Shown: positions 56,574 to 64,000, numbered from the stretch's first letter. The stretch is DNA of 64,000 bases from Prauserella marina (GCF_002240355.1 NZ_CP016353.1:5495001-5559000); one strand, 5' to 3'. Program-made: numbers and translations. Notes: generated from the letters alone by a model not told the origin.

Positions 56574-58619
56574 TCAGCTCACGCCCATCCGGTCGAGACC
56601 GTTCGCCTCCCTGACGACGCTGACGATCTCGTCCATGATCTCGGTGAGCCCGTAGTCCTTGGGCGTGAACACCCTGGCGATACCGCGTCGCGTCAGCAGA
56701 GCCGCGTCGGCGGCGGGAATGATCCCGCCGACGATGACCGGAATGTCGCCGGCTCCTGCCGCGCGCAGTCCGTCGACGACCTCGGGAACGATTTCCAAAT
56801 GCGATCCGGACAGGACAGACAAACCGACCACGTGCACGCCTTCCTGTACCGCGGCGGCGACGATTTGTTCCGGCGTGAGCCTGATTCCCTGGTAGACGAC
56901 TTCGAAACCGGTGTCCCGCGCCCTGACCGCGACCTGTTCCGCGCCGTTGGAATGCCCATCCAGTCCGGGTTTTCCGACGAGAATGCGCAAGGTCTGCCCC
57001 AGTTCGGCCCCTGTCGCCACGACGCGTCGCCGCACCGAGGCGATGTCGTCGGCCCCCTCGGCCGCCGACGTCGCCGACACCGCCGCGGCCACGCCCGTCG
57101 GAGCGCGATACTCGCCGAAGACCTCCCTCAGCGCGGCCCCCCACTCACCGGTGGTGACACCGGCCTCCGCGCAGGTCAGTGTCGCCTCGAAGAGGTTTTC
57201 CGTTGTCTCAGCGGCTGCTTTGAGCGCGTCGAGCGCGGCTGCGGCGGCCTCGTCGTCCCTTTCCTCCCGCCACCGTTCGAGCGCGTCGATCGCCTGCTTC
57301 TCCGCGACCGGATCGGCGGTCTCGATCGACTTCGCGCCCTCTGCCTGCAACGGGCTGGGTTCGGTCGTCTCGAACGCGTTGACCCCGACGAGAACCCGCT
57401 CGCCCGACTCGATCCTGCTCCGGTAACCGGCGAGCGACGTCACGAGCTGCGACTTCAGGTATCCCGACTCGACGGCCGCCACCGCGCCGCCCATGTCCCG
57501 CACCCGCTCGATCTCGGCTCTCGCCCCTCGAACAATATCGTCCACTTTGGATTCGATGACATGTGATCCATCGAAGATGTCCTCGTATTCCAGCAGATCG
57601 GTCTCGAAGGCCAGCACCTGCTGCATACGCAGCGCCCACTGCTGGTCCCACGGACGAGGCAAGCCAAGCGCCTCGTTCCACGCGGGCAGTTGAATCGCCC
57701 TCGCGCGGGCACTCCTCGACAGCGAGACGGCAAGCATCTCCAGCACGATGCGCTGGACGTTGTTCTCGGGCTGCGCCTCGGTGAGCCCGAGCGAGTTGAC
57801 CTGGACGCCGTAGCGCAGCCTGCGGGCCTTGGGATCGGTGACGCCGTACCGCTGGAGGGTCAACTCGTCCCACAGCGCCGCGAACGCGCGCATCTTGCAC
57901 AGCTCTTCGACGAACCGCACCCCGGCGTTGACGAAGAAGGACATGCGGGCGACGACCTTCGCCATGTCGGCCGCCGCGATCTGCCCCGAGTCGCGCACCG
58001 CGTCGAGTACCGCGATCGCCGTGCTCAGCGCGTAGGCGACCTCCTGGGTGGGAGTCGCCCCCGCCTCCTGCAAGTGGTAACTACAGATGTTGATCGGATT
58101 CCACCGGGGAACGTTGTTGACCGTCCAGGCGATGACGTCCGTCGTCAGCCGCAGGCTCGGGCCCGGCGGGAAGATGTAGGTGCCTCTTGAGAGGTATTCC
58201 TTGATGATGTCGTTCTGCGTCGTCCCCGACAGCTTGCCGAGCGCGTCATCGGCTTCGAGCCCCTGCTCACTGGCCTGTTCTCTGGCGACCGTGACGTAGA
58301 GCGCGAGCAACCACATCGCGGGGGCGTTGATCGTCATCGAGGTGTTGGCCTCGGTGAGCGGGATGGCGTCGAACAGCCTGCGCATGTCGCCGATGTGGGC
58401 GACGGGGACACCGACCTTGCCGACCTCTCCCTTGGAGAGCGGGTGGTCGGGGTCGTATCCGGTCTGCGTCGGCAGATCGAAGGCCACCGAGAGGCCGGTC
58501 TGCCCCTTCGCGAGGTTGCGCCGGTACAACTCGTTGGATGCGGCGGCCGAGGAATGGCCCGCGTAGGTGCGCATCACCCATGGGCGGTCCCGCTCGCGAT
58601 CCGTCGGATAGGGCACCAT
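56574..58619 (-). CDS. meaA: MeaA-type coenzyme B12-dependent acyl-CoA mutase (ethylmalonyl-CoA mutase-like)
   Basis: A 681-aa single-chain mutase. The N-terminal TIM barrel binds the acyl-CoA (LSVAFDLPTQTGYDPDHPL, NTSMTINAPAMWLLALY). The C-terminal ~140 residues are a B12 domain with the DxHxxG motif in GLDGHSNGAEQV and VGGIIPAADAALL. The PLSKGEVGKVGVPV stretch is typical of MeaA/ethylmalonyl-CoA mutases rather than methylmalonyl-CoA mutase. It would interconvert ethylmalonyl- and methylsuccinyl-CoA. No crotonyl-CoA carboxylase gene is nearby; pduO 2.5 kb away supplies adenosylcobalamin. Confidence 0.86.
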   Translation of the reverse strand: MVPYPTDRERDRPWVMRTYAGHSSAAASNELYRRNLAKGQTGLSVAFDLPTQTGYDPDHPLSKGEVGKVGVPVAHIGDMRRLFDAIPLTEANTSMTINAPAMWLLALYVTVAREQASEQGLEADDALGKLSGTTQNDIIKEYLSRGTYIFPPGPSLRLTTDVIAWTVNNVPRWNPINICSYHLQEAGATPTQEVAYALSTAIAVLDAVRDSGQIAAADMAKVVARMSFFVNAGVRFVEELCKMRAFAALWDELTLQRYGVTDPKARRLRYGVQVNSLGLTEAQPENNVQRIVLEMLAVSLSRSARARAIQLPAWNEALGLPRPWDQQWALRMQQVLAFETDLLEYEDIFDGSHVIESKVDDIVRGARAEIERVRDMGGAVAAVESGYLKSQLVTSLAGYRSRIESGERVLVGVNAFETTEPSPLQAEGAKSIETADPVAEKQAIDALERWREERDDEAAAAALDALKAAAETTENLFEATLTCAEAGVTTGEWGAALREVFGEYRAPTGVAAAVSATSAAEGADDIASVRRRVVATGAELGQTLRILVGKPGLDGHSNGAEQVAVRARDTGFEVVYQGIRLTPEQIVAAAVQEGVHVVGLSVLSGSHLEIVPEVVDGLRAAGAGDIPVIVGGIIPAADAALLTRRGIARVFTPKDYGLTEIMDEIVSVVREANGLDRMGVS

Positions 58620-58719
58620 GCACCTCCTGAGACAGCCGGTGCCGCCAGGATACTCGCCGGTAACTTCTGGCGCCGAACACTGTGACCGAAAATCACGGCC
58701 ACGGCGGCGGCCGGGCCAT

Positions 58720-58725
58720 TAACGT
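58720..58725 (+). promoter_or_regulatory. -10 box of a leaderless promoter (lysE)
   Basis: TAACGT ends 8 nt before GTG 58734. Confidence 0.45.
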
Positions 58726-58733
58726 GAACGTAC

Positions 58734-59357
58734 GTGACGTGGAGTTCGTACGGTAGCTATCTGATCTTCGTGATCCTGGTGGTGCTCGCGCCTGGACCGG
58801 ACACGGTGGTCACGCTCAAGAACTCGTTCGCGGGCGGTTTTCGCGGCGGGTTGCTCGCGGCGGCCGGTATCGCGGTCGGCAACATCGTGCAGGGCACGGC
58901 GGTCGCCCTCGGTTTGGGAACGCTCATCGTCCAGTCGCAGCCGGTGTTCCACACGCTGCGCTGGCTCGGTGTCGCCTACCTCTGTTACCTGGGCGTTCAG
59001 GCCATCCGCATGGCTTGGCGGGGTGATTACTCGGGCCTTGCCGAAGCGGGTAACAGGTCGAGCGCGTTCCGCAGGTTCCGGGAGGGGTTCTTTTCCAACA
59101 TCACCAACCCCAAGGTGCTCGCGCTGTACCTCTCCGTGCTGCCACAGTTCCTCGACCCGGTGCACGCGGGGCCGTTCGAGGCACTGCTGCTCGCCTACAC
59201 CGTCGCCGTGCTCGGCTCGCTGTGGCTGTTCGTGCTCCTGTTGTTCGTCAACCGGGTGCGGGCGTGGCTGAGCAGGAGGAAGGTGCGCCGCGCGCTGGAC
59301 TCGGTCTCCGGGGCGACGCTCATCGGCTTCGGTGCCGTCCTGGCTGCCGAAGGCTGA
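58734..59357 (+). CDS. LysE/RhtB family amino-acid exporter
   Basis: A 207-aa, six-helix exporter. ILVVLAPGPDTVVTLKNSFAGG (residue ~10-30, the G-P-x motif) and FFSNITNPKVLALYLSVLPQF are the family hallmarks. It exports amino acids or derivatives such as lysine, threonine or homoserine lactones; substrate unknown. Stand-alone gene facing murA, separated by repeat array 4. Confidence 0.86.
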   Translation: MTWSSYGSYLIFVILVVLAPGPDTVVTLKNSFAGGFRGGLLAAAGIAVGNIVQGTAVALGLGTLIVQSQPVFHTLRWLGVAYLCYLGVQAIRMAWRGDYSGLAEAGNRSSAFRRFREGFFSNITNPKVLALYLSVLPQFLDPVHAGPFEALLLAYTVAVLGSLWLFVLLLFVNRVRAWLSRRKVRRALDSVSGATLIGFGAVLAAEG

Positions 59358-59372
59358 CGCGGCGCGAGTCCC

Positions 59373-59655
59373 CCGCCCAGGAGCGCGACATCCGCACCCA
59401 GAACGGCGAGATCCGCACTCGGGTCACCCAGGCATCGGACATCGGGCCTCGGGCCTCGGGCCTCGGGCCTCGGGTATGGCTAGCCGGAACCAGAACTCGG
59501 GAGGAGTCAGCCGAGTGCACGCCGGGCGCGGATCTCGCCGACCCGAATGCGGCACTCGCCGGCCTGAATGCAGAAGTCGACGGCCTGGGTGCGGAAGTCG
59601 CGCGCCAGAGCGCGGGACTCGCGCGGCGGAATGCGGACTCGCGCACCGCGGCACC
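59373..59655. repeat. 21-bp-period repeat array 4, direct and inverted blocks with a 7-bp repeat between
   Basis: Direct units at about 59373, 59392 and 59413. Then GGCCTCG repeated four times (~59445-59475), then five to six units in inverted orientation starting 59532, 59553, 59574, 59595, 59616 and 59637 (for example CACTCGCCGGCCTGAATG). The opposed blocks can pair, giving a long imperfect stem between the convergent lysE and murA genes. Confidence 0.8.
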
Positions 59656-59676
59656 GGCCGGGCGCGGGCTCTCGGC

Positions 59677-60951
59677 TCAGGAGCGGTCCGGCTCCGTGGC
59701 CACCCGCTCGATGCGCGCACCAAGGCGGTTGAGGTTTTCCACGAAGTACGGGTAACCGCGGTCGATGTGGAAGACGTCCCACACCTCCGTCACCCCGTCG
59801 GCACACAGACCGGCCAGCACAAGCCCCGCACCCGCCCTGATGTCGGATGCCCACACCGGCGCGCTCGACAGTCGCTCGACCCCGCGCACCACCGCGTGAT
59901 GACCGTCCGTACGGGCATCGGCGCCGAGCCGCACCATCTCCTCGATGAACCGGAACCGCGCCTCGTAGACGTTCTCGGTGATCATCGACGTGCCCTCGCA
60001 CACCGAGGACAACGCGACCGAGAACGGTTGCAGGTCGGTCGCGAAACCCGGATAGGGCAGGGTCACGAAGTCGACGGACCGCGGCCGGTCCGGCTGGACG
60101 ATGCGGAAACCCTTGCCGTCGTAGGTGGTGACCTCCGCGCCGGCGAGCCGCAGCTTCTCAAGCACCAGTTCGAGGTGATGCGGGTCGACTCCGGTGACGG
60201 TGAGGTCACCTCGGGTCATCGCGGCGGCGAACGCCCAGGTCGCGCCGACGATCCGGTCGCCGATCACCCTGTGTTCCGTGGGATGGAGCGCCGAAACGCC
60301 CTCGACGGTCAACGTCGACGTGCCCGCGCCCTCGATCTTCGCGCCCATCTCGACGAGCATCGTGCAGATGTCGACGATCTCCGGCTCGCGGGCCGCGTTG
60401 TCGATCACCGTCGTGCCCTCGGCGAGCACGGCCGCCATCAGGATGTTCTCGGTGGCTCCGACGCTGGGGAAGTCGAGCCAGATCTGCGCACCGTGGAGAC
60501 CGTCGGCTTCGGCGACGACGCAGCCGTGCTCGATGCTGCTGGTCGCACCGAGCTTGCGCAGCCCGTTCTGGTGCATGTCGAGCGGCCTTGAGCCGATCGC
60601 ATCCCCGCCAGGCAACGCGACGACGGCCTTCTTCAGCCTGCCGACCAACGGTCCCAGCACGCACACCGACGCCCTCAGCTTGCCCATCGCCGCCGAGTCC
60701 GCCCTGTGTGACAACTCGGACGGCGTCGTGATGTGCGCCGCGTCGCCGTCGAGCACGACGGTGCAGCCGACGCTGCGCAACACGTCGGCCATCAAGGGGA
60801 CGTCGAGGATCTCGGGACAGTTGGTGATGGTCGTCGTGCCCTCCGCGAGCAGGGCAGCGGCCATCAGCTTCAGCACGCTGTTCTTGGCGCCGACGACCTC
60901 GACCTCGCCGACCAGCCGTGCGCCGCCATGCACGTCGAAGTGCTCGCTCAT
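59677..60951 (-). CDS. murA: UDP-N-acetylglucosamine 1-carboxyvinyltransferase with Cys-to-Asp active site
   Basis: A 424-aa EPSP-synthase-like enzyme committing UDP-GlcNAc to peptidoglycan by enolpyruvyl transfer from [17 protein letters not shown] (Lys22-region), [16 protein letters not shown], and the loop [15 protein letters not shown]. The catalytic loop residue that is Cys115 in E. coli is Asp117 here, as in M. tuberculosis, a change known to make MurA insensitive to fosfomycin. ATG 60951 chosen; TTG 60960 is an alternative. Confidence 0.95.
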   Translation of the reverse strand: MSEHFDVHGGARLVGEVEVVGAKNSVLKLMAAALLAEGTTTITNCPEILDVPLMADVLRSVGCTVVLDGDAAHITTPSELSHRADSAAMGKLRASVCVLGPLVGRLKKAVVALPGGDAIGSRPLDMHQNGLRKLGATSSIEHGCVVAEADGLHGAQIWLDFPSVGATENILMAAVLAEGTTVIDNAAREPEIVDICTMLVEMGAKIEGAGTSTLTVEGVSALHPTEHRVIGDRIVGATWAFAAAMTRGDLTVTGVDPHHLELVLEKLRLAGAEVTTYDGKGFRIVQPDRPRSVDFVTLPYPGFATDLQPFSVALSSVCEGTSMITENVYEARFRFIEEMVRLGADARTDGHHAVVRGVERLSSAPVWASDIRAGAGLVLAGLCADGVTEVWDVFHIDRGYPYFVENLNRLGARIERVATEPDRS

Positions 60952-61090
60952 GGACGCCAATGATGCCGGTTGGCTTCACCCGGTTCGTACAGGGGCATGC
61001 CAACCCGGAATGCCGTCACAATTCGGCATGTGGGTGAAACGTCTGACCGGCCCGCGACGATCAGGCACGGGCCACCAAGGAAAACCACCG

Positions 61091-61096
61091 TAGACT
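61091..61096 (+). promoter_or_regulatory. -10 box of a leaderless promoter (pduO)
   Basis: TAGACT ends 6 nt before ATG 61103. Confidence 0.5.
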
Positions 61097-61102
61097 CCTG
61101 GC

Positions 61103-61678
61103 ATGTCGGTTCGGATCAATCGCGTTTACACAAAGGTCGGCGACAAGGGAACGACGGCTCTCGGCGACGGTTCGAGAGTGCCCAAAACGGATCCGCGGCT
61201 CGGCGCGTACGCCGACGTCGACGAGACCAATTCGGTGGTGGGCGTCGCCATCTCGCTCGGAGCACTCGACGATGACGTGGCGACGGTGCTGCGCGCCGTC
61301 CAGAACGACCTTTTCGACGTCGGAGCCGACCTGTGCGCGCCCGTTGTCCCCGATCCGGAGTTCCCGCCGCTACGCATCACGGAAAGCTATGTGGAGCGGC
61401 TTGAGGGCTGGTGCGACGAATTCAACGGCAGGCTCGGCAAGCTGACGTCGTTCATCCTGCCCGGCGGCACGGCAGGTGCCGCGCTACTGCATCAGGCGCG
61501 CACGGTGGCTCGCAGAGCGGAGCGCTCAGGGTGGGCGTTGATCGAAGCGGATCCCGAACGCACGAACGCGCTCGCGGTCAAGTACCTCAACCGGCTCTCG
61601 GATCTGCTGTTCATACTTGCCAGGGTCGCCAACCCTCACGGGGACGTGCTGTGGCGTCCGGGTGGCGGCGAGAACTGA
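61103..61678 (+). CDS. pduO: PduO-type ATP:cob(I)alamin adenosyltransferase
   Basis: A 191-aa enzyme making adenosylcobalamin. RINRVYTKVGDKGTTALGDG is the ATP loop, AYADVDETNSVVGVA and QNDLFDVGADLCAP follow, and the C-terminal RLSDLLFILARVAN helix is conserved. Homologue of Rv1314c next to murA. Its last 81 bp are present a second time at 62944-63024, after the HxlR/tautomerase pair, so its present 3' end (HGDVLWRPGGGEN) may be the acquired copy. Confidence 0.94.
   Translation: MSVRINRVYTKVGDKGTTALGDGSRVPKTDPRLGAYADVDETNSVVGVAISLGALDDDVATVLRAVQNDLFDVGADLCAPVVPDPEFPPLRITESYVERLEGWCDEFNGRLGKLTSFILPGGTAGAALLHQARTVARRAERSGWALIEADPERTNALAVKYLNRLSDLLFILARVANPHGDVLWRPGGGEN
61588..61668 (+). repeat. 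Direct repeat, left copy (3' end of pduO)
   Basis: 81 bp matching 62944-63024 with four mismatches by eye (77/81). Similarity begins abruptly at CAACCGGCTCTCGG and ends at GGCGG. Confidence 0.8.
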
Positions 61679-61702
61679 TCCGGTCGGCACGACCCCGTCC
61701 AC

Positions 61703-62359
61703 TCAACCCGTTTCGGCCGGCAGCAATCGCCGCCTCCATCGGTCCAGTCGGGCGAGGTCACCTGTGACCTGGAGACCACCGTCGGCGACAAGCCGGTCGA
61801 GCGGCTCGGCGGTATGTATCAACCGACGCAGTGAATGAACATCGCTGCTGATACTGATCTCCGCTTCGCCGGCGTCGCCACGACCGAGGTCGAGTCGGTC
61901 CCCTTCGATCTTGACCCAGAAATGATCCTCGCCGACCCGGATGGCGACAGTCGCCCGGAAGTCGTCTTCGGTCTTCGTTTCGAACAGCGCCCTCATCGAG
62001 AGGATCAGTGCGTCGACACTGATGGGCGCATCGCGAGGTAGCGATGATGAACGGCTGCTCCACCGGGCGAGCTGTGTCATGACCGGCTCCAGTTCCGCAC
62101 CCCACTCGGTGAGCTCGTACACCCACGACGATGCGGGCGCAGGCAACCTTCTGCGCTCGGTTATCCCCGACGCGGTCAGTTCGCGGAGCCGCTGGGCGAG
62201 CATGTCGGTGCTGATTCCGGGCAGGGTGCTCAGCAGATCCGTGAACCGCTTCGGTCCGAGAACCAGCTCACGGGCGACGAGCAGTGCCCACCGATCGCCG
62301 ACGAGATCCAGGCCATGAGCGATGGCGCACGCGTCGTCGTAACTCTTCTTACGTGCCAC
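61703..62359 (-). CDS. HxlR-type winged-helix regulator with C-terminal SCP2-like domain
   Basis: A 218-aa protein. Residues ~8-100 are an HxlR/MarR-like winged helix (CAIAHGLDLVGDRWALLVAREL, FTDLLSTLPGISTDMLAQRL, recognition helix). Residues ~115-218 resemble an SCP2 sterol-carrier pocket (FRATVAIRVGEDHFWVKI, LQVTGDLARL) that may bind the effector. GTG 62359 lies 7 nt after TAGGGT (leaderless), preferred over GTG 62368. Divergent from the tautomerase; a strong palindrome between them is its likely operator. Confidence 0.83.
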   Translation of the reverse strand: MARKKSYDDACAIAHGLDLVGDRWALLVARELVLGPKRFTDLLSTLPGISTDMLAQRLRELTASGITERRRLPAPASSWVYELTEWGAELEPVMTQLARWSSRSSSLPRDAPISVDALILSMRALFETKTEDDFRATVAIRVGEDHFWVKIEGDRLDLGRGDAGEAEISISSDVHSLRRLIHTAEPLDRLVADGGLQVTGDLARLDRWRRRLLPAETG

Positions 62360-62366
62360 ACTCGTC

Positions 62367-62372
62367 ACCCTA
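62367..62372 (-). promoter_or_regulatory. -10 box of a leaderless promoter (HxlR gene)
   Basis: TAGGGT on the minus strand ends 7 nt before GTG 62359. Confidence 0.45.
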
Positions 62373-62397
62373 TCTCACACTCTGTTAACCCAATTAA

Positions 62398-62418
62398 TTA
62401 CTTGGAAATTCCAAGTAA
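62398..62418. promoter_or_regulatory. HxlR-type operator
   Basis: Perfect palindrome: 10-bp arms TTACTTGGAA and its exact complement around one central A, in AT-rich sequence between the divergent genes. ACTT...AAGT half-sites are typical of HxlR-family operators. It contains the tautomerase -35 and lies just upstream of the regulator promoter, so it could repress both. Confidence 0.7.
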
Positions 62419-62430
62419 CATTGCTAGCGT
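62402..62430 (+). promoter_or_regulatory. Promoter of the tautomerase gene
   Basis: TTGGAA (62402-62407, inside the operator) and TAGCGT (62425-62430) with a 17-bp spacer. Confidence 0.55.
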
Positions 62431-62483
62431 CAGCCAGGTTGGTGCGCACCAGCTCAGTCGGTCGAACGAAGGGAACAACACAC

Positions 62484-62891
62484 ATGCCTGTTTTCACTGT
62501 CGACGTCCCCGAAGGTGCCGCACCCGGAGCCAAGAGCAAGGTGCTGGCCGAGATCACCGCGGCCCTCGACGAGGCGTATCACGTCCCTGACACAAGGGGC
62601 TGGATACGCGAGTACCGGACTGAGAATGTCGCGACAGACGGGGAAGTCGGCGTCCGGCCGATCCGCCCGGTCTGCACGCTGGAGGTCCCGGAACTCGGCA
62701 ACCTGGATTCCAAACGGGCCCTGGTCCGCAGGGTGGAGTCGGCGATCGCGGAAGGTTACGCCGGACTCGCCGACGTCGATGAGGTGCTGATCCTGATCAA
62801 CCACTATCCGTTGCACGACGTCGGGTGGCGATCGAGTCTGCAATCCGACAAACCCGAGATCGTCGAAGCGATGGCAAACCTGAATCCGTAA
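62484..62891 (+). CDS. Tautomerase-superfamily (4-oxalocrotonate tautomerase-like) protein
   Basis: A 135-aa protein starting MPVFTVDVPEG; after Met removal Pro1 would be the catalytic base of the tautomerase superfamily. KSKVLAEITAALDEAYHVPD and VESAIAEGYAGLADVDEV form two beta-alpha-beta halves, so it looks like a fused dimer of the ~60-aa unit. GAAGGGA lies 9 nt before ATG. Controlled with the divergent HxlR gene. Substrate unknown; such enzymes act on enols, quinone-like or halogenated acids. Confidence 0.8.
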   Translation: MPVFTVDVPEGAAPGAKSKVLAEITAALDEAYHVPDTRGWIREYRTENVATDGEVGVRPIRPVCTLEVPELGNLDSKRALVRRVESAIAEGYAGLADVDEVLILINHYPLHDVGWRSSLQSDKPEIVEAMANLNP

Positions 62892-62919
62892 CCGGTCGCG
62901 AATGGGGGGGTGCGGGTTG

Positions 62920-62951
62920 GCCGGTTGGAGCTTTCCAGCCGGCCAACCGGC
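62920..62951 (+). terminator. Hairpin at the right junction of the inserted module
   Basis: Arms GCCGGTTGG/CCAACCGGC (9 bp), 14-nt loop, 29 nt after the tautomerase stop. The right arm runs into the duplicated pduO end. Likely terminates the tautomerase transcript; its position exactly at the repeat boundary is notable. Confidence 0.5.
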
Positions 62952-63030
62952 TCTCGGATCTGCTGTTCATACTGGCCAGGGTCGCCAACCCCGACGGGGA
63001 CGTGCTGTGGCGTCCGGGCGGCGGAAGTTA
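62944..63030 (+). pseudogene. Truncated duplicate of the pduO 3' end (right direct repeat)
   Basis: 62944-63024 repeats the last part of pduO with four mismatches and stays in frame to a TAG at 63028 (NRLSDLLFILARVANPDGD, then VLWRPGGGS). There is no start codon or N-terminal part, so it cannot make the enzyme. It may be the original pduO 3' end left behind when the HxlR/tautomerase module arrived. Confidence 0.8.
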
Positions 63031-63046
63031 GGCGCTGTACGAAAAG

Positions 63047-63071
63047 GCCCCGCGCTCAGCCGGCGCGGGGC
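63047..63071 (-). terminator. Rho-independent-like terminator after DUF2550
   Basis: Arms GCCCCGCG/CGCGGGGC (8 bp, 9-nt loop) followed on the minus strand by CTTTTC. The DUF2550 stop codon lies within the loop. Confidence 0.6.
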
Positions 63072-63490
63072 ACCCTGCGGCCGGGAGGAGCCGACTCTAG
63101 CCAGGAAAGAAAACCGGTCAGCGCACCCGGCCCCATCGCGATCTCGATGGCTTCCTGCCGGTCGGACTCGCACCGCAGCACGGTCGAACCGGCTGGTACC
63201 GCGTAGGACTCGGTACCGATCGGCTCGCGCCGGTCGGCGATCTCAAGGTTTTCCCTGCGAAAGACACGATCAGGCCCGGTGCGCAGACTCCACACGCGAT
63301 ACCAGACGAACTCCTCGCCCTGGTACCGGCCGATGCCGAGATGCCAGCCGGAGCGCTCCTTGTCGGGTTGCCAGCGCAACGCGACACTGACCCCGCCGTG
63401 CTTGCGCATCTGAACCCAGCGCAGCGAGTACCACAGCGCGACGGCGAGCAGCACGAGCAGGAGGGCGAGGACCAGAAGTGCGATGTCCAT
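63056..63490 (-). CDS. DUF2550 membrane-anchored protein
   Basis: A 144-aa protein with one N-terminal transmembrane helix (~residues 3-24, almost all Leu/Val/Ala) then a beta-rich domain (GVSVALRWQPD, WHLGIGRYQGEEFVWYRVW, VPAGSTVLRCE). Matches the actinobacterial DUF2550 family (Rv1312), always beside atpC; function unknown. It starts 27 bp after the atpC stop on the same strand, so is probably co-transcribed with ATP synthase genes. Confidence 0.88.
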   Translation of the reverse strand: MDIALLVLALLLVLLAVALWYSLRWVQMRKHGGVSVALRWQPDKERSGWHLGIGRYQGEEFVWYRVWSLRTGPDRVFRRENLEIADRREPIGTESYAVPAGSTVLRCESDRQEAIEIAMGPGALTGFLSWLESAPPGRRVPRAG

Positions 63491-63517
63491 GGCCGGCTCC
63501 CGCTCGCGTCGTCCGAG

Positions 63518-63883
63518 TCAGACCGACTGGCCAGCCGCCCTGAGACGCGCGCCTGCTCTGGCGCGCTCGGCCTCGTCGTCTCCGGTGAGCGCCTGCCGCG
63601 CAGCCGCGACGTCGATCTCCTCGCCGAGCTCGGCGGATTCCGCGAGAACACTGACGGAATCATGGGTAATCGACAGGAAACCACCGAACACGGCAGCCGT
63701 CAGGGTGTCGCCGTCGGTCGTGTTGATCTTCACGATGCCGCCCTCGACCAACTGGCCGAGCACTGGTTCGTGGCCAGGCATGACGCCAATCTCGCCCTCT
63801 GTGGTCTGGGCGACGACGAACGACGCCTTACCGGACCAGAGAAGGCGCTCGACAGCCACCAGCTCGACAGACATCTCAGCCAC
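63518..63883 (-). CDS. atpC: F-type ATP synthase epsilon subunit
   Basis: A 121-aa subunit of the F1 central stalk. [20 protein letters not shown] and [17 protein letters not shown] form the N-terminal beta-sandwich, [17 protein letters not shown] the conserved strand, and a C-terminal helical hairpin ([19 protein letters not shown]) is short, as in actinobacteria. It couples rotation and regulates ATPase activity. atpD should lie further upstream, beyond the window edge. Confidence 0.95.
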   Translation of the reverse strand: MAEMSVELVAVERLLWSGKASFVVAQTTEGEIGVMPGHEPVLGQLVEGGIVKINTTDGDTLTAAVFGGFLSITHDSVSVLAESAELGEEIDVAAARQALTGDDEAERARAGARLRAAGQSV

Positions 63884-63955
63884 GTAGCTCTCCTTCAGAT
63901 CGCGCGTCCCTCAAGTGTAATAGGAACGCAGGCGGTCCAGGGTGTGAGTATGCGA

Positions 63956-63995
63956 ACGACGGGGCCAGTTCCACAATGGACCCGGGCCCCGTCGT
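63956..63995. terminator. Strong hairpin upstream of atpC
   Basis: Arms ACGACGGGGCC/GGCCCCGTCGT (11 bp) with an 18-nt loop at the window edge. It lies about 70 bp before atpC and would separate it from whatever precedes it; could be a terminator or a processing/attenuation structure within the atp operon. Confidence 0.5.
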
Positions 63996-64000
63996 CCGCG

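Noticed and set aside
59320-59755. ORFs between lysE and murA
   Set aside because: Products of array 4 translated in several frames, overlapping murA antisense; no support.
62944-63030. Functional small gene
   Set aside because: No start codon or ribosome-binding site; the sequence is the duplicated tail of pduO.

Overview
The window is high-GC actinobacterial DNA, most likely from a member of the Pseudonocardiaceae (Amycolatopsis/Saccharomonospora-like). The evidence is dense coding with many GTG starts and 4-bp GTGA/ATGA overlaps, F420/LLM-type oxidoreductases, NucS mismatch repair, a MurA with Asp instead of Cys in the active site, the CysM-CysO-Mec cysteine route, and gene order close to the Mycobacterium tuberculosis block atpC - DUF2550 - pduO - murA ... 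nucS ... dinG - pncB - clpS - P1 peptidase - mec - cysO - cysM - rhomboid - murI - MBL phosphodiesterase - rph - rdgB. The species itself is not identified.

Layout. 1-7.2 kb holds an LLM oxidoreductase and a minus-strand operon: hypothetical, HAD phosphatase, metallophosphoesterase, PEP-synthase-like kinase, CysC-like kinase, class I amidotransferase and MobA-like nucleotidyltransferase. The last four match, enzyme for enzyme, the Campylobacter Cj1415-Cj1418 route to activated phosphoramidate (glutamine phosphate, CDP-glutamine, CDP-amidate, 3'-phospho-CDP-amidate). This is the most unusual system in the window. 7.4-12.8 kb is a LIV-type ABC transporter whose binding protein is encoded convergently. 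13-17.7 kb has small envelope genes, Bcp peroxiredoxin and a 1042-aa NACHT/LRR STAND NTPase, a candidate NLR-like defence protein. 17.6-26.5 kb is the conserved rdgB-to-clpS block. 26.6-31.6 kb covers NAD salvage (pncB, pncA), a PfkB-like kinase with a degenerate motif, and dinG. 32-38.9 kb has pth2, serB, ctaD and several enzymes. 39-45.6 kb has a duplicated hydroxyacyl-CoA dehydrogenase, DUF3558 lipoproteins, the dhaKLM operon and a sodium/solute symporter pair. 47.8-56.4 kb has nucS, a Nudix enzyme, an enoyl-CoA hydratase and two back-to-back ehuBCDA-type amino-acid/ectoine ABC operons. 56.6-63.9 kb has a MeaA-type B12 mutase, LysE, murA, pduO, an inserted HxlR/tautomerase pair, DUF2550 and atpC.

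Four structural themes stand out beyond the genes. (1) A 21-bp-period tandem repeat fills four intergenic gaps and creates spurious ORFs. (2) The HxlR/tautomerase module is bracketed by an 81-bp direct repeat of the pduO 3' end (77/81 identical by eye), as if inserted there. (3) About fourteen genes have a TAnnnT-like box exactly 6-8 nt before the start codon and no Shine-Dalgarno, so they look leaderless. (4) Several promoter/operator palindromes are readable, best at the HxlR/tautomerase divergence and in the ehuB2 leader. No rRNA, tRNA, CRISPR array, insertion sequence or prophage gene was recognised.
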